In this document: positions 9,476-23,528 of the stretch, in pieces
Layout of the letters: every line of letters starts with the position of its first letter
Numbering within the stretch: position 1 is the first letter of the stretch
Assembly (NCBI RefSeq): GCF_022201045.2
Contig: NC_068562.1
Coordinates: 6,306,001-6,370,000, forward strand
Length of the DNA: 64,000 nucleotides
Direction of reading: 5' to 3'
Source of the DNA: Citrus sinensis
Lineage: Eukaryota > Streptophyta > Magnoliopsida > Sapindales > Rutaceae
Translations under genes and position numbers: made by a program
Notes under the pieces: model-generated
What the model saw: only the letters and a program-made list of their open reading frames with translations
The model's database searches: none
Told to the model about the DNA's origin: nothing

Positions 9476-11736
9476 GAGTAAATGTAGTATTCTCTCTTTT
9501 AAAATGTGATTGGAGTTGACGTCACTTGAATATTAGAGAGGGTAAAATCTGAACAATATTATTAAGATAAATTGTATATATTAGTTGTAGGCTCATGTAA
9601 TTAAAAAAACTCTCATGCACTTTCCAGATAATGATCTTTGTTAAATAAATTGATGACCTTTTTCTATATATCTCATAACTTAAATTTAATCTTATTATAT
9701 TTTTCTCAATAAACGTAACTTTTAAGTAAAAGTTACAATAAAGATAATATTTGAGGATATAGAAAATGTACGAGTTTATTTAGATTAAATTGATAATTTG
9801 TGATATTAAAAATATTAAATAAAATACGCGAACCAGTTTCATTTAGAGGACTTTGATCAGTATTGAGTTATATTTTTCCTTCTAATAGTGATATTTAACC
9901 CTCTCAACCCATCTTTTCAACCCCCACTTTTTCTATTTTAACTTGAAATGTCTAGCATACCTATTAGAACAACGTAAGTTTCTAAATTTTACAATATTCT
10001 CCCTCACTTTCCTTAATCTTCTTCGTTGCCAAACACCCATCACAAGTTCACAACAATACATTTTTATATTAAAGATTGACATACTTTGATTCACAACAAT
10101 AGACTTTAAAAAAAAAAAAAAATTAAAGATGGGCATACTTTCCTTCATTTTCTCTTTTTCCAACTAAAAGATGAATCCATCACCAACAATCGACGACTCA
10201 ACAATCCTCCTCCAAGATTTTTAATATATTTTGGGGGGTTTCTTCTTCTTCCTTTTTTTTTTAATTAATATTGATTTCATTTATTTTTCTGAATGAGTCA
10301 ATGCTTTTAAATATCGTATGGACATGAACGATTCCAATACAAGAAAATAGCTTCAGCGTCCAAGTGGGCTATAGTTGCAAATGTCTGAGGATTAGCAGAA
10401 CAAATTTTTAGAAGAATTCATAGGCATCATAACTACGTAAGGAGATGAGAAAGAACATGAGCTATTGAGTTAAGAAAAAAAAAAGAATAAGAATGCTTTT
10501 GAAATAAACAGAGATAATTGAGAAGTGGAAATTATTGAGACAAATTAAAGAGTTCGAGTACCTTTTTATTTTTTTGTCTTCCTTTCATTTTCCTTTTTTT
10601 AGCTATAATCTTAACAATGCTAGAATTTACATGTAATATTTCAAGATTTTGATCCAAGTCCCTTAGTTTTTATTAAAGTTTTATAATTAATGAATTAAGT
10701 GGTATGACGGCCAAATAATTTAGGATCCAACACTACTCATACAATCCATGACTTAGGAATTGGGATCTAAGAGTGATTTTACAATTAAAAAATCACTTAT
10801 TTTAATATAGTAAGAGGATAAATTAAAAAATAAAATAACAAACAATTTAATACATTATATAACAAAATATACTGCATTAGAATGTATATTATTTTAATCT
10901 TTTAATGCATCTCGTACTTTGTTAAAATAAATCCAAAACTACTCATACGATCCGTATTATTTTGAATCCCTCACAACTCATACGATCGATAGCATCTCAT
11001 ATACCGCGGCTTCAAAAAGATTTGTGGAAGAGTGTAGTTGAAGATAGGTAGCATTTGAACATATAAAATATACTGAAAAGAAAGCCTTCATTTATTAATT
11101 GCATTTCCTCATTCACACTTCTTTTTGTTTTTGTTTTTTCAACACATAAACGATATATATTTAGGAGTATTTTGATTAATGGGTGTCAAGTCATCTAATT
11201 AAGCTGATATAATATCTTGTCCGTTTGGCCAAACCAGGCCTAAATAATAATAATAAAAAAAGTAGCTTTTTATTGACACGTTCCATTCCTATTTGTCTAA
11301 AACCAAAAATAAATAAGTAAAGTGTAACCTGTTTCCAATCAAGTCGCTGAGAAGCTGAGCGGACATTTGATCATTCCTGACATTGGAAGAATCCTCATGA
11401 CATTTTTCAAAGCTAAGAAACCATCATTAATGCTTCATGATAGGTAATCATTAATCCATTTTTTATCACCATATCTTTTTCTCGCTTCATAGCCGTTATC
11501 ATTAATGGCATGCGTTAATCCAATGATTAAGATGTTTTAGTATAATCTCTTACCTACTAAGTATTAACAAAGATTACACACTCTGAACTGTGAAACTCTA
11601 AAACGTTAGATTTATTGAAACAACTTTCATTCTCTCTCTCTCTTTTTTTTTTTTTTCAAGAATCCACACTACTGTATATATTCTCCACACAATCATGGAC
11701 ACACAGCAATACAGAATGGTAATAATTAAATAAAAC
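9476..11736. other. Intergenic, no gene recognised
   Basis: AT-rich, with no supported gene. Related short words (ACTACTCATACRATCC) recur near 10731 and 10933 and may be decayed repeat ends, but I could not define an element. The last few hundred bases are probably the 3' flank of the protease gene. Confidence 0.4.
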
Positions 11737-13053
11737 TCACAATTTATCACATTGTGTTGGAAGGAAAGACAAGGTTTCTTTCGCAAGATCATAAAGCACC
11801 AACATGTTTTGCTGCTGTACATTCCCAAATATAGACATGCCACTTGAACTCCCCATGGCCAAACAAGCCAATCCCATACTTGAATCAGCAATCATATAAT
11901 TTTCAGGTGGCAAATCCACGTCTGCCCCTTTGAAATGGAACACCAACTTGGGTACCTCTACATCTGTTGAACCCGACGGCAACTTGAAACAAACGTCAAG
12001 CCCCGTTTGATCGGCCGCATCGGTCACCGAGAGTTTTGTTTGAGAAATGAACTCCTTTTTAACAAGATCAAAAGCAGAGTCTATTAGATATGTTAAAGTT
12101 GTGCCCGAGTCTATAATTAGGCCACCGCTGCCATCCTCTTGCAGTGCAAAGTTTGATGCATCGATGGGCAAACGGGTGCCGCCCACTGAGATACCTTCAA
12201 GAGGAAGATAATAGAATGATGCCTGTAATGGGCTTTTGATTAAAGGTGTCGTAAGGATTTGGTCTGATGAGCTGCTGTTTGCACTTGCTAGTGACCCCAT
12301 CAAAAGCGTGCTTGTTTTTGCAGCATCAATAGAAGTTAAGCAGTACGAGAATTTTGGTTCCTTGAGTTGTGAAACGAGAGACAATGGTCCCCGCCCAAGT
12401 CCCACTAGGCCCGCACCTTGTGAGAACCCATCTCCCTCGTTGTCTGAGCCACAACCGAACCCGATATTCGGAACCGAAACATCACCAAACGTGAGGGTCT
12501 CGGTCGCCAAGACCCCTTGCGAGGAAGAAGTATCACCGTACGAGTAAATGTACTCACAGGCATTGTTAGCATTGCATTCTTGTTGAGGCAGAGCTTTACA
12601 TAGAGCACTGGAGCAAGGTATCTTAGAGTAAGAAGAAGATTCCTTGGGATCAAAAATTGGCGTAGCCTGATCGAAACACACTTGGCAAGGCTTGCACTGA
12701 GTCCAAATCAAATCACTGCCGGTATCCAAGATAGCAGAGAAACTCACCGCGGGTGAACCGATTGATAAATCCATTAGATATTCACCGGTACCAGCATGCA
12801 CAGGCGATTTGAGGTCTGAAGCCGTATCTGAAGCCGCCAAACTCATAGCATTAAACCTTTGCAGTCTGTGTTGCCCGCGCTTCATTCCGTGTAAGACACG
12901 TTCAAAAGTGGACAAATTTTTTCCAAAATCAACTGATTTGAGCTTCACCTTGAACCCCGCGGACGCGGAGAACGCTGGAGAAACACATAATGCAAGTGTT
13001 GCTAATGCTAATAGAGATGTTATTGCTGAAGATGAAGAAAATGCGGAAGCCAT
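11737..13053 (-). CDS. Nepenthesin-type aspartic protease (A1 family)
   Basis: Intronless 438-residue secreted pepsin-like endopeptidase. Residues 1-30 form a signal peptide (hydrophobic SLLALATLALCVSPAFSA). A pro-segment of about 55 residues follows. The mature enzyme starts near GTGEYLMDLSIGSP. Catalytic aspartates are D110 in DTGSD and D315 in DSGTT. The flap region has YSYGDTSSSQG. The Cys-rich insert between the first Asp and the flap (CKPCQVCFDQ, CSSALCKALP, ECNANNACEY) is the nepenthesin-specific insertion, and no plant-specific saposin insert is present. Length is normal for the family. Such enzymes act in the apoplast or vacuole in protein turnover, defence and development; the exact substrate cannot be read from sequence. 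It is a stand-alone gene. Confidence 0.92.
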   Translation of the reverse strand: MASAFSSSSAITSLLALATLALCVSPAFSASAGFKVKLKSVDFGKNLSTFERVLHGMKRGQHRLQRFNAMSLAASDTASDLKSPVHAGTGEYLMDLSIGSPAVSFSAILDTGSDLIWTQCKPCQVCFDQATPIFDPKESSSYSKIPCSSALCKALPQQECNANNACEYIYSYGDTSSSQGVLATETLTFGDVSVPNIGFGCGSDNEGDGFSQGAGLVGLGRGPLSLVSQLKEPKFSYCLTSIDAAKTSTLLMGSLASANSSSSDQILTTPLIKSPLQASFYYLPLEGISVGGTRLPIDASNFALQEDGSGGLIIDSGTTLTYLIDSAFDLVKKEFISQTKLSVTDAADQTGLDVCFKLPSGSTDVEVPKLVFHFKGADVDLPPENYMIADSSMGLACLAMGSSSGMSIFGNVQQQNMLVLYDLAKETLSFLPTQCDKL

Positions 13054-14423
13054 CTTTATGTGTTATGTGTGGTGTAGTAGAGATATATATATGAAACTTA
13101 AAAGAATATATAGGGAATGCGAAGAGGAATTGGTCAGTTGAAGAATGTAACGCTCAGTCCAAAACGTAGGGAGGGAGAATATGAAGGGCAGAAGATCCTG
13201 CCCACTTAAAAATTGGCCAGATCTTGCGTGGTTGTTGAGAAAAATGATATCTAAATTCAGCATCAAAATTTTGTGAACTTATAAAGAGTTTAATTTCACA
13301 AGCATTGGTGTTACATGACTATTAATGTGGTCATGATTGTACTTGAGAACAATATTGCAAACATCACATAAGGTATATGGACAGGTTGAGTGTCCGTAAA
13401 GGCAAGGCCGATAATGGTGTCATTGGAGTACTTGAATTATGTGAGAGTGAGAGATAGAGGTTGGTGGGCTAACTGGCTAGTTTACTAATCAATGACGTTT
13501 AATTTTGGTCGAATAAAGTTGGTTTGATGTTTCTATTATAGTTAGGTGTGATCCATTGACAATTTGTAACTTTTTTTCATTATTTCTCTTTTTTCGGATT
13601 TTGTTAGATTAACTACATTATATGTGCCATTTTTTGTGTTGGGGTTGTTTTAGATGTTTAGGGTTTACTAATATGAATATTCACTTTCACATTAAAATTT
13701 TTAACTTTTTACTAGTTAATATTTATAGAAATTTATAGGGTGAACTCAAACTCAAAATAGTAACTCAGAGTATGAGTTAAGTCTATGGCCTTTTATATGG
13801 TATGGGAATCAAGCTGACCAATGCCTGAGCCTACTGTACCTTTTCACATGACAGAAACTTGCCTAAGTGACTGATTTACACACGACGAGAGTGGTAAAAA
13901 GAGAATTTCATATTGACTGAAAATAATTAATTGCTGAACTAATAACATAAAATTGAACAATCCTCACACTTAAACAAAATTTTTGGCTTTTTAAGGGGTC
14001 CGATGATAATGTATCTCTCTAAGGTAGAGAGAGTTTGGTTTTCTTAAAGATTGCTTAAAAAAAAAAAAGGTTTTGCTACACACCCCAATTGCTTTCTAGG
14101 TTTGTTGCAATGTTATGAAGCCGAAAACGACCAGATAACTTAAATTAGGGTATAGCAATTACCTTTTCTTAACAACAGACTTTGAAAAATGGAACTCCGA
14201 ACCCATTTAATATATATATATATATATATCATCTCAATTTATACACACGTTTCTCTTGTTATATGGATCATATATTCCAAGTAGTATTGCCGTAACCAAA
14301 CCATAGAATTTCTCTTGTTTTCCATTCTTATACAACATATGTACGCGCGACTATAATAATGTATGCTTCAGTCTGCCACTGTCATTTCCAAGTTGATTAA
14401 CATGGAAATTCGAATTAACGCTC
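13054..14423. other. Intergenic, protease 5' flank and RLK 3' flank
   Basis: No gene recognised. An AT microsatellite lies at about 14211-14230. The part beside 13053 should hold the protease promoter, but I cannot assign a firm TATA box because the obvious TATATATAT (13083-13092) sits only 30 bp from the ATG. Confidence 0.4.
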
Positions 14424-17400
14424 TCATCTTGCATTGGACAATTGTATGGCTTCTTGGTCAATGCTTGAATCTTCTCCCCAAGCAAATTGGTGAGGCAAAA
14501 GTGAAACTTCTTGTTGCCTTACTTCTTCAAGCTCCTCCCACTCTGCCCATCTCTCAGCTAAATCCTCTCCTTGCAGCATTTTAACCACCTGTGCCATCGG
14601 TGGACGGTCTTCCGGTGTGCTTTGAGTGCACAGCAATGCAACCTGAACCATTGTCTCAACTTCTTTCGAATCATAAGTATTCAAGTTTCTATCCACAATG
14701 TCATTGAGTCTATCTTCCCTCAGTAACTTTCTAATCTGTTGACAATGCAACATGACCCCCAACGCATATCAGATAAGCAGCAGTCACACTCACAGACAAA
14801 ATCAGACCAAATATACGTATAATAAAAACGTTGTTTTCAAGTGGGAAAAGGGGATAAGCTTACATGATCAAGCAGAAGAACATCCTCTTCCTCTTCAAGG
14901 CGAGAAAAATCTATAGCACGTTGACCAGTTACTAGTTCTAGAAGTGTTATACCATATCCAAACACATCTGTCTTCTCTGAAGATTTCCCGGTTGATAAAT
15001 ATTCTGGAGCAATGTGGCCCATAGTACCACGGATTTGAGTGGTAACATGAGTCAATTTTGCATCAACTAATTTTGCTAGTCCGAAATCACAAAGAACAGC
15101 TTCAAAGTTGTCATCTAAAAGGATATTTGCAGCCTTTAAATCACGATGTATAATCTTGGGATTGCAGTGCTCGTGTAGGTACTCCAAACCATATGCTGTA
15201 CCAAACGCCGCACGTTTCCTTGTCGGCCAGTCCAAGCCCTTCTCTCCAGGTTTTAAATCTACAACAAATTTCAAATGGAAAAAAAGAATTTGAGTACGTA
15301 CTGACAATCAATCGCGTCAAAATGATCAATAACTATACCACTGTTCATCACAGAAATGTATTCAGCATTTACCTTAACAGAAACAATCAAAGAGAAAAGC
15401 AGTGTAGCGAGCTAAGAGAGATTATTTTGGTGTAAATCTTATGGGACACTGCATGCAGACATAAGCACAGTCCAAATGTCTGAAATAATCGAATCATGTG
15501 ATTCGGTTTAATCTTCACAGTACAAAATTTCCAGCATTTGTTACTAGAATAAAAAATTAACAGTGATATCTTTATTCGCTTCAGCTGAATGTAATTGAGG
15601 TTTTTTAAAGCATGAGAAAGACATCAGACACGCCAAGCTAGTCTAGTTTACAACCTGAACTGCATGGTCTAACAGAATAACCAAAAGTAAAGCATGATTC
15701 TCATGAAAAGCAATACCTCTCAGCCGGTATGCAACACTAAGATTTTGCATGAAGGGATAAACAAGGATTCTCTCAGACGAGGTTGCACAATACCCAATCA
15801 ACTGTAGTAGATTCTTATGAATAGCAACACTTATAAGATGAACTTCTCTCTGGAAAGCAGCCTCTCCACCAGGACTATAATAATCTTGGAGGCGTTTCAC
15901 GGCAACCTTTGTGTTGTCTGAGAGGACACCTTTGTAAACTTTTCCAAAACCTCCTTGTCCAATTACGTTGCTTTCACTGAAATTGTCAGTTGCAAGTTGG
16001 AGTTCACGCCAAGAGAATCTTCTAAGCTGTGTTAAGGAGACTTTGCTGTCATCTTCCCCTGAAATCAGAGAAAAATTATATATATTACTTTCGGATAACT
16101 ATCCAGGATATGCTACCCCAAAAATCAGTGCACCTGCTTAATAATCCACCAAAATGGAAACACAGAACTAAACTTATCACAATGTCTAAGTGATTGAAGA
16201 AATCATGCAAGAAAGAAAGATGAAGCGTAATCACGACTTCAAGCTAGATGTAAAAGAAACATGGCACCAAAACTGCTTCGAGAAATTATTATTTGTTTTT
16301 ATAAGACATTCTCTGAAACTCAGAATTGATAAAGCTCACAAGCTGATGAAAGTATATAAAATTTTGAGTCTTGAATAAAGAAATAGGCCAAGTCATAGAA
16401 GAAAAAGAATAAATTTTGACTATATGTAAGGTTGTCAGGGACCATTGTCTAATCTTCATCAGAAGCAGAGCATGTTACATATGCTAACTGGAAGCAGATT
16501 GTTAGGTTATTGGTGCATGTTAATTAATATATAACTGCATAAAAACTGATGTGAATATATACAAATTTTTGACAAGTTGGATCCAGAAGCCAAAGAGAAA
16601 ATGAAATTACCTGCAACATCAAAAAACACATCATGTTTGATTTTTCGCAATTTCTGATAACGGCATGCAAAGAGAGCCCCAAGTGACAGTAGTACAAAAG
16701 CACCACAACTTGCGGAAGCTACAACAATTCTGAGTTTTGTTCTGCTGGTTGAAACTGCCAAGAGCATCTAGCTTTAGTTTCCCTCAAGGTTTGGGACATA
16801 ATTGGTATCGAACTAACAATATGCTAAAAGTCAAGTCCATAGGAAACTGCATAATAATAGTATTCAAGTCCAATTAAATAACTGCCATGGGAGATTGGAA
16901 GTAACTACCAGGCTTGTCGTGTAAATCCAAGCATGGACTTTCTTGCTTTGTGTTGTTATTTAACTGATAGAATATGATTTTGAGATTTAAAAAAAGAATT
17001 TCTTATCAAAATAAACCCCCATAGCATATTTGAATGCTACTGATCCCAATAGGTTAAGCTTACAAGAAATAACCCAACATTAATATTTGAGTTCTAGTCG
17101 GTGAAAAATCCAAAATCAGTGAGATAAGTTATAAAACAAACCTGGAGGAGAGGGCCTCGACATGCAAGGCTGCTCCAAGCTTGAGCCACAAATGAGATGT
17201 GTTCCAGTAAAGCTGACAATATAACACAAAGGACAAGCTCTTGAGTGGCAAATAAAGACAGGTGTTACAATGGAAGTTATCTAAACATAATATTAAAGCA
17301 ACTAACATGAGCAGATAGACGTAAACATGAATAAAAGGTAAATTGCATTGCATCAAGTAAATAATACAAATAATAGTATGAACTAGACATATGGGACTTG

Positions 17401-19840
17401 GTTCAGTATTCTAATTGATTTAAAAATTGGAATTAGGATAGAAGAACATATTCAAGTGACAACTTGTTCAATATGTATAACTTTCGCTTGCTGGCTACAA
17501 ATGTTATGAATGGAGTAAATTCTTTTCCTGCATCACTACCTCACTTTGCAGCAATTATATTCAGTGATTCATAAGTTCCTCTCTTTTTAGTTTGTTTTTT
17601 CAGTTTTCCCTACTCATGAAATCTCATTTTGGGCATGCATTCATATGTGAACAATGAACTCTGTATTTCTGCAACAGAATCTTAAAACTAGTTTCCTACA
17701 TTTTATACTCTAGTAGTATGCATAACACTCACTTTTGTAGGCTAGATTAATGACAAATATCACACCCATTGTAATGAAAATATGCATATATAAGGATCCT
17801 TTTGTGACTAAAATATTGAAAGATACAGAGGAAAGGTTATAAACAAACATTGGGATAATTTCAGATCCCAGATATAGTATATAGTTACTAGAAACAGCAT
17901 ATATAATTTTTTGTTTGAAACTCATCACCAACACAAATCAATAACAAATTAACTAATTTCTTTCCATTGTTTTCACTAATTTTTTTTTCCCTATATGATC
18001 AAAAATCCAATGTGAAACTGAAGGTTACGTGTTTACTAGAAACAAAAAAAATATACAAAAACAATATCATGCAATATTTCATAGAAATTCTATTGGAGTT
18101 TACTTGAATGTCGCAACTGAAAAGAGTTGCATTGGAATTCTTCCAGTTAAATTGTTGGATGAAAGATCCCTGTCAAATAAAGAATGCATTAGCAATAATT
18201 AGAGCTCGATAGTATTATAGTTCACAGATTGCACAGATGATTAAACTTAATAATTAAAGACAACCAATAGAACCCTTAGATACAGGTTCCACATAGCTCA
18301 CCTTCGATACGTCAAAAGCAAAATCACGCTTCTTGATACAGATTAGATTTACAAGAAACAAAAAAATTGAATGTTGAAGTAACTGGGAAACCATCCTTAC
18401 AAATGCTTTAAATTGGATAGTTGACTCCAAGTAGCAGGTATGGAGCCACTGAATTTATTATTTGCAAGATTCAGACTCTGGAGATGAGTCATGCTGCCTA
18501 GAAAATCTGGTAACGTACCTGATAAATCATTGTCCTGTAATTCCCTGCTAAGAGAACAGTTCATCACAATGGGTAAAATTCAGGTATTGAAGTTATTGAG
18601 AATCAATAGGTATGCTTACAAGCTAGCCAAAAACTTCAATTTTGTAATTGATGGTGAAATTTTTCCTGAAAATCCATTTGAACGGAGGGTCCTGCAAATT
18701 AATGCAATCACAAACTCAACATAATGCAAAGATTAACAAATTTGACCATTAAAGTAATAACAAGAAATATTGGAATTGAGATCTTTAATCTTCTATTTTG
18801 AAATTTGTAAAAAGCTTGCCCTCAAATTTAAAACGAAAGTTCCTGCCAAGTTTATAAAGAAATATCCCTTAGATGTAAAAATGTACCGAAAATAAACGTT
18901 CCAGAATTCATATCTTTAACGGCCAATGATTGACTTACAGGGATATGACATTTCCATTTCTGCAAGTGACATGAGACCAACTAAAGCAGGGGCTCACGAA
19001 ATGGTCATTCCAATCTGTGAATTGACCGTTGGTATCATTGAGAGCCTTTAAAACCTCAATCAAAGCTTCACCTGATCATTATCAAAGTGTAAAACCAAGT
19101 TGTTTGTCATTCAGAGTAACCTTTAAGACGGCTAGAAATCACTCCCAAAAGGAAACAATAATCCAAACAAGCTTTCACACAAATATCAATCTGACCTTCT
19201 ATGCAGAGGCTTTCAGTATCTCTTGGTAAATAAACAATTCTTTGTCTCAGAAATTTATTTAAGATTTTCAAAAGTACTTAGTTTGAACTCAAAAGCATTG
19301 GTACTAGCCAAATTCCTCTGATTAGTATAGATTCTATTCCTGTACAAATTAGATTTCAATAACATAATCAATCCATTCTTTTAAGGCATCAACAAAATCA
19401 CTCTTGATGGCTCACCAACCTGTGATCCAATGCTAAATTATAGGAAACGTAATAATTCAAAAGGCATATGTGAAGAAAGAGCAAATACATTAGATATCAG
19501 CAAAGAAGAAGCTAGGGCCTAGCCAGACAAGAGCTAGAATAATTATTTGCAGAGAAGGTACAGAAACAAAATCCAGAGGCTCCGAAATAAAGCCAGCCAT
19601 AGCAAGTCTAATAAATTAGAACTAATTATATTTCTCAAAATACAGCATGCATGCAACGACATTCCAATTAATTACACTTAAAGAACCCCGTTTTTGCAAA
19701 AGGTTAGAACATAAATTTTAATTTATTCTACCTTCAACATCAGGCTCCCTGGATGAATGACCGAAATTTAGAAAGATGACGAGTATAAGCCATTTTGTCA
19801 TTAGACTTGGAGGGCAACATTTGTGTAAAGCTCCAAACAT
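14424..19840 (-). CDS. LRR receptor-like kinase, At5g63710 type (LRR-II)
   Basis: Ten coding exons, predicted from splice signals and family similarity: 19840-19732, 19071-18939, 18691-18620, 18544-18401, 18169-18104, 17212-17142, 16754-16611, 16058-15717, 15258-14864, 14735-14424. They join in frame to 595 residues. Order: signal peptide (about 1-30), LRRNT with [11 protein letters not shown], five LRRs, a short Pro/Ser linker, one membrane helix (about 209-231), juxtamembrane [11 protein letters not shown], then kinase. Kinase motifs: [11 protein letters not shown] near 280, VAVK lysine near 301, HRDLKAAN at 398-405 (RD kinase), DFG at 418-420 preceded by Cys rather than the usual Gly, and [26 protein letters not shown]. 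The 72-nt and 144-nt LRR exons with phase-2 borders are typical of SERK-like LRR-II genes. The close match to At5g63710 is by memory. The first ATG is uncertain: upstream in-frame codons exist, but this one gives a good signal peptide. Confidence 0.88.
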
Positions 19841-22450
19841 GTTTCTGCCTCTAGTTTCCAATGAAGATTCAGCTGCTGACCTCTTGCCACCTTTTGAAGA
19901 ATTCAAAATAGAACAAGAAAAGTAATACCTAGTTAAAGAAAAAAAAATGAATTTCAGATACAAATGTGCAAGATGAAGAATTTAACATCTCTATTCATTT
20001 AAAACGAGGTCGTAAAGGCATTTTTAATAGATTGTAACCTTATGCATGGTAAATGAAATTGAAACTCAAAAGACTTAGACATAAAACTAATCAGTAGATT
20101 GAAATAAAAATTCTTAGTCCAGTACAGCATTCAACATTATCAACATATACAATCTTCAAATTGAAAGCATATCATCCCACCTTTTTCATTACACAAAGCA
20201 TCCACTTTTCCTTCATGTTTATGTGAATTTAATCAAATAGTACTGAGAAAAGCAAGCCAAGACTGATTGATTTTTCAACTTGAAATAATAGCAACTGCAG
20301 GTGATGCAAAAACAAACAAAAATGATGAATCAGAAATACCTGATTTAGCCATGAATGATGCAAATGCAACCCCAGCAGCAATAATAAAGAAGAAAAGGTG
20401 GTGGCAATGGCACCACAAGAAAGCAGTTTTGATTAGTCTGATCATGTCAAATGGAGTAATGGCTTTTGATGGGGTTAGTGTAAGGGACCCACAAAGCATT
20501 TGAGAGAGTGAAAGGCCAATCACCAATGGCTAAAGAATATGTGAATATGAGCAACAACTAAGTATACGAAACATTGTTTTGTTGAGTTGGTGGTGGAATG
20601 CGAATGAGAATGAGAATCCCACTAAGTTTAAACGTACGTAATAGCTTTGTGTTTCACTTTAAAAACATTATGCATTAAAGAAATAATTGTGATCACCTTT
20701 TTATCTCGATCTTTTTTAAATGTGCAGATGCTTAGTATCAATTGGCTCAAGTTCCCACTTCGCATTGAAGAATGACTGACGATATTTATCCTCAAAAATT
20801 ATTTTGAAAATGAGGTTTGGATAAGTACGCCCTCAATGGTGTCTACCCTGTGTTTGGACTACTTTCATGATGGCATTGGCATGCAACATGCTTTCTTCCT
20901 CCCTTTTGCTTCAACAATTAGAGCTCAAAGATGGTGTTGTACTCAACAAGCTTTTTGGTGCATGGCCCATGAGGCACCCAAGCCATCACTGAGTAAAGTT
21001 TTAAACTGCATGAGGACCCACAGACCAAATCATTACATGCATTCAGGCTATGGTGTGCTATGAAATTTGACCGAGTCTGAATAAAGTATAAATTATACGA
21101 AAAATTTATGGTTAATTTTTCCTTGGGAGATCTTTGTCGTCAAGAAAGGATAGTCTAAATTATCATGTAATTTGAGCAAGGCCTAAAATAGGTTAAAAAA
21201 CAAAGTCCATTTTGATATGGATGGCTGATCACTGCTCAAAATTCTTTGATATGACTTCTCCACCAACTTAGTTTTATTCATGTCAACAAACTCTTTTAAT
21301 TTTTCCACCTGTGTGCTTGTAATTAAGTGGAGCTTATAAAAGTTTTTTTTTTCATTTTTCATATTTTATTAGGAAGAGATTGAATTTTAATTTTTTTCAG
21401 AAGGAAATGTGGTAGAGTTTTTTTTTTTTTTTTAAATACTCTTATTTTTTTTTCACAAATTTACTCCATTTTTTTCATAATATAACTTTAAAATACCTTT
21501 CTACACTATTTTTACTGAAAACTAACTAAACATTTTTTCGGAGGTTAAAAGTTACAATTTGAAAAAATCTAGCAATATTTATATATATAATATACTTGAA
21601 AAAACAATAAAACGTACCTCAAGTGTGGTCCAAATCACTTTTGATTCCAATTCTCAAATCTTTTATTAATTAAATTATCTTTTTCCTCCCTGTCAAAAAA
21701 AAAAAAAAAGAAGATAAGATAATTATCTTTTTCCTCAAATAGCACAGTTGCTTGCCTCGGAAGAAAAGTCGTCTACACGTTTGCACTTTGCAATTAATGG
21801 TATTAAAGTGCGAGAATGCTACAATATGGTATAGTGTATTAGTGTAATAGGTATAATGGCATCCCTTCACTTTTATTAAAGTGCGCGCACTCTTATAAAA
21901 TAACAACTATTATGTGTATGTACATATATAGAGCGGACCAACAACCCTTAAAATTTCATTTATTTCATCTATATCAATCATCAAGATTTTGTGGAACGTA
22001 ATAAATCTTTAGATAAGATTTTGTTAGCAGCAAGGGATTTATTCAATTTAGGAAACTCTTTCTTTGACAAATATTTACTCCTTTCTCCCTCTTGATTTCT
22101 ATGTTTAATATTAAAAAATATCACCGAATCTGTAAGCAATCAACCACTTACAATAAATATGATGTAAGAATATCAATTTAATGAAATAATAATATCTATT
22201 CGTGAATGATTTGATGATGGATATGTTCTTGTCTGTAATAGCATCCTATGACTAAGCATGTCAATCCTGTTTGTGGATTTTTTTTTTTTTAAATGATACA
22301 TTCAATAGGTAAATTTAGAGGCTTAGCCATGAGAAGATAAAAATAAAATAAAAAATGCTGAGAAAGCTTAGAAGAGAGAAATTATGTTTTACAAAGAAAC
22401 TAATTACATTAATTATTATTGTTATTATACATTTATATTATTAATTCCCA
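19841..22450. other. Intergenic, 5' flank of the receptor kinase
   Basis: Holds the 5' UTR/promoter of the receptor kinase. Short open frames (20275-20526 minus, 20836-21063 plus) have no recognisable product. T-rich homopolymers lie near 21417-21434. I see no defined mobile element. Confidence 0.4.
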
Positions 22451-23528
22451 AGAACTCAGTAGAGATTGTTATGGGGTGGGGTGGAGGTGGGGAGGCCTAC
22501 CCCATTCTCCAGCCTTTTTAAAATTTTTTGCCTCAATTCTCCACCTCATTCCCCATTAAATTTAGTGGGGTGAGGATGGGGAATCTCCATGTGATGAATG
22601 ATTCCTCATTTCCACTTCATTATGCATTTACTTATTTATAGTAGATATGGATAAATGATTTCAGTAAATTAAAATTTAGATACTTAGATAAAATCATTAC
22701 CATATTATGTAGCATTTAAATTATTTAAAAAATCTCCAAAAGGTTGAAATAATACCAAAACTAAAAATGTTTGAAGAGAGCAACACCTTGAGAGATAAAA
22801 GAAAACATAACAATATTTTAGGATTAAATAAGAATTATAATGTGAGATTTTCTCTTAGTTATAACCTATTCATATTAGGTAAAAAAAAATATTAACCAAT
22901 ATTATAAATGATAAAACAAAAATTTTTTAAATACTCATACATATTGAGGATTGGGTTGGGGGTGGGGTGAGGAGTAAATGTCTAATATGATATTGTCTTA
23001 GACATTTACTTAGAAATTTTAGTTGTTTAATAGACTAGACATTTACTAGATTATCTAAAATCTTGTCCTAATAAAAAATAAATTATAATAGAATAATGTT
23101 CAAATGAATGTCAATTGAAAGGAGTAAAGGATGGATAAGGAAATGCTGAAGTGAAGAATTTTATTTTTGATCTAAATATTTAGTAATACATAGATTAAAA
23201 TTAAACTTAACAAACATCAAATTATAATACATATTTACCTAAAATTAAAAAAAAATTTAAAATATTTTAAAATAAAGTTTTGCATATTTATTTAAAGCTA
23301 AATAGTTAATTTATCATTTTTTAAATATATGCAGTTATAAAAAATAAAAGGGGATATAAAGGATAGGATAAAAGGACTACTATCAGTAATTTTTATCGAG
23401 GAATCCTGACCGTACCGGTTTACACCCACCACAGGTAAAGATTTGTGATGAGGATGTCCTCTACCGAATAAATATAGGTATAGGTATTAGTATTCCTGCA
23501 AAATACATGGGCCGTTGCCATCCTTAGA
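22451..23528. mobile_element. Possible decayed hAT-like element
   Basis: The left end TAGAGATTGTTATGGGGTGGGG and the right end (reverse complement TAAGGATGGCAACGGCCC) look like diverged hAT ends of the TAG-GATGG kind. GGGGTGGGG / CCCCAC words recur internally on both sides (22470-22580 and 22950-22975). I could not find a matching 8-bp target duplication, so this stays tentative. Confidence 0.3.

Noticed and set aside
12236-13141. Plus-strand frames opposite the aspartic protease
   Set aside because: Shadows of the real minus-strand coding sequence.
22451-23528. Firm hAT call with target duplication
   Set aside because: No matching 8-bp flanks found; kept only as a low-confidence feature.
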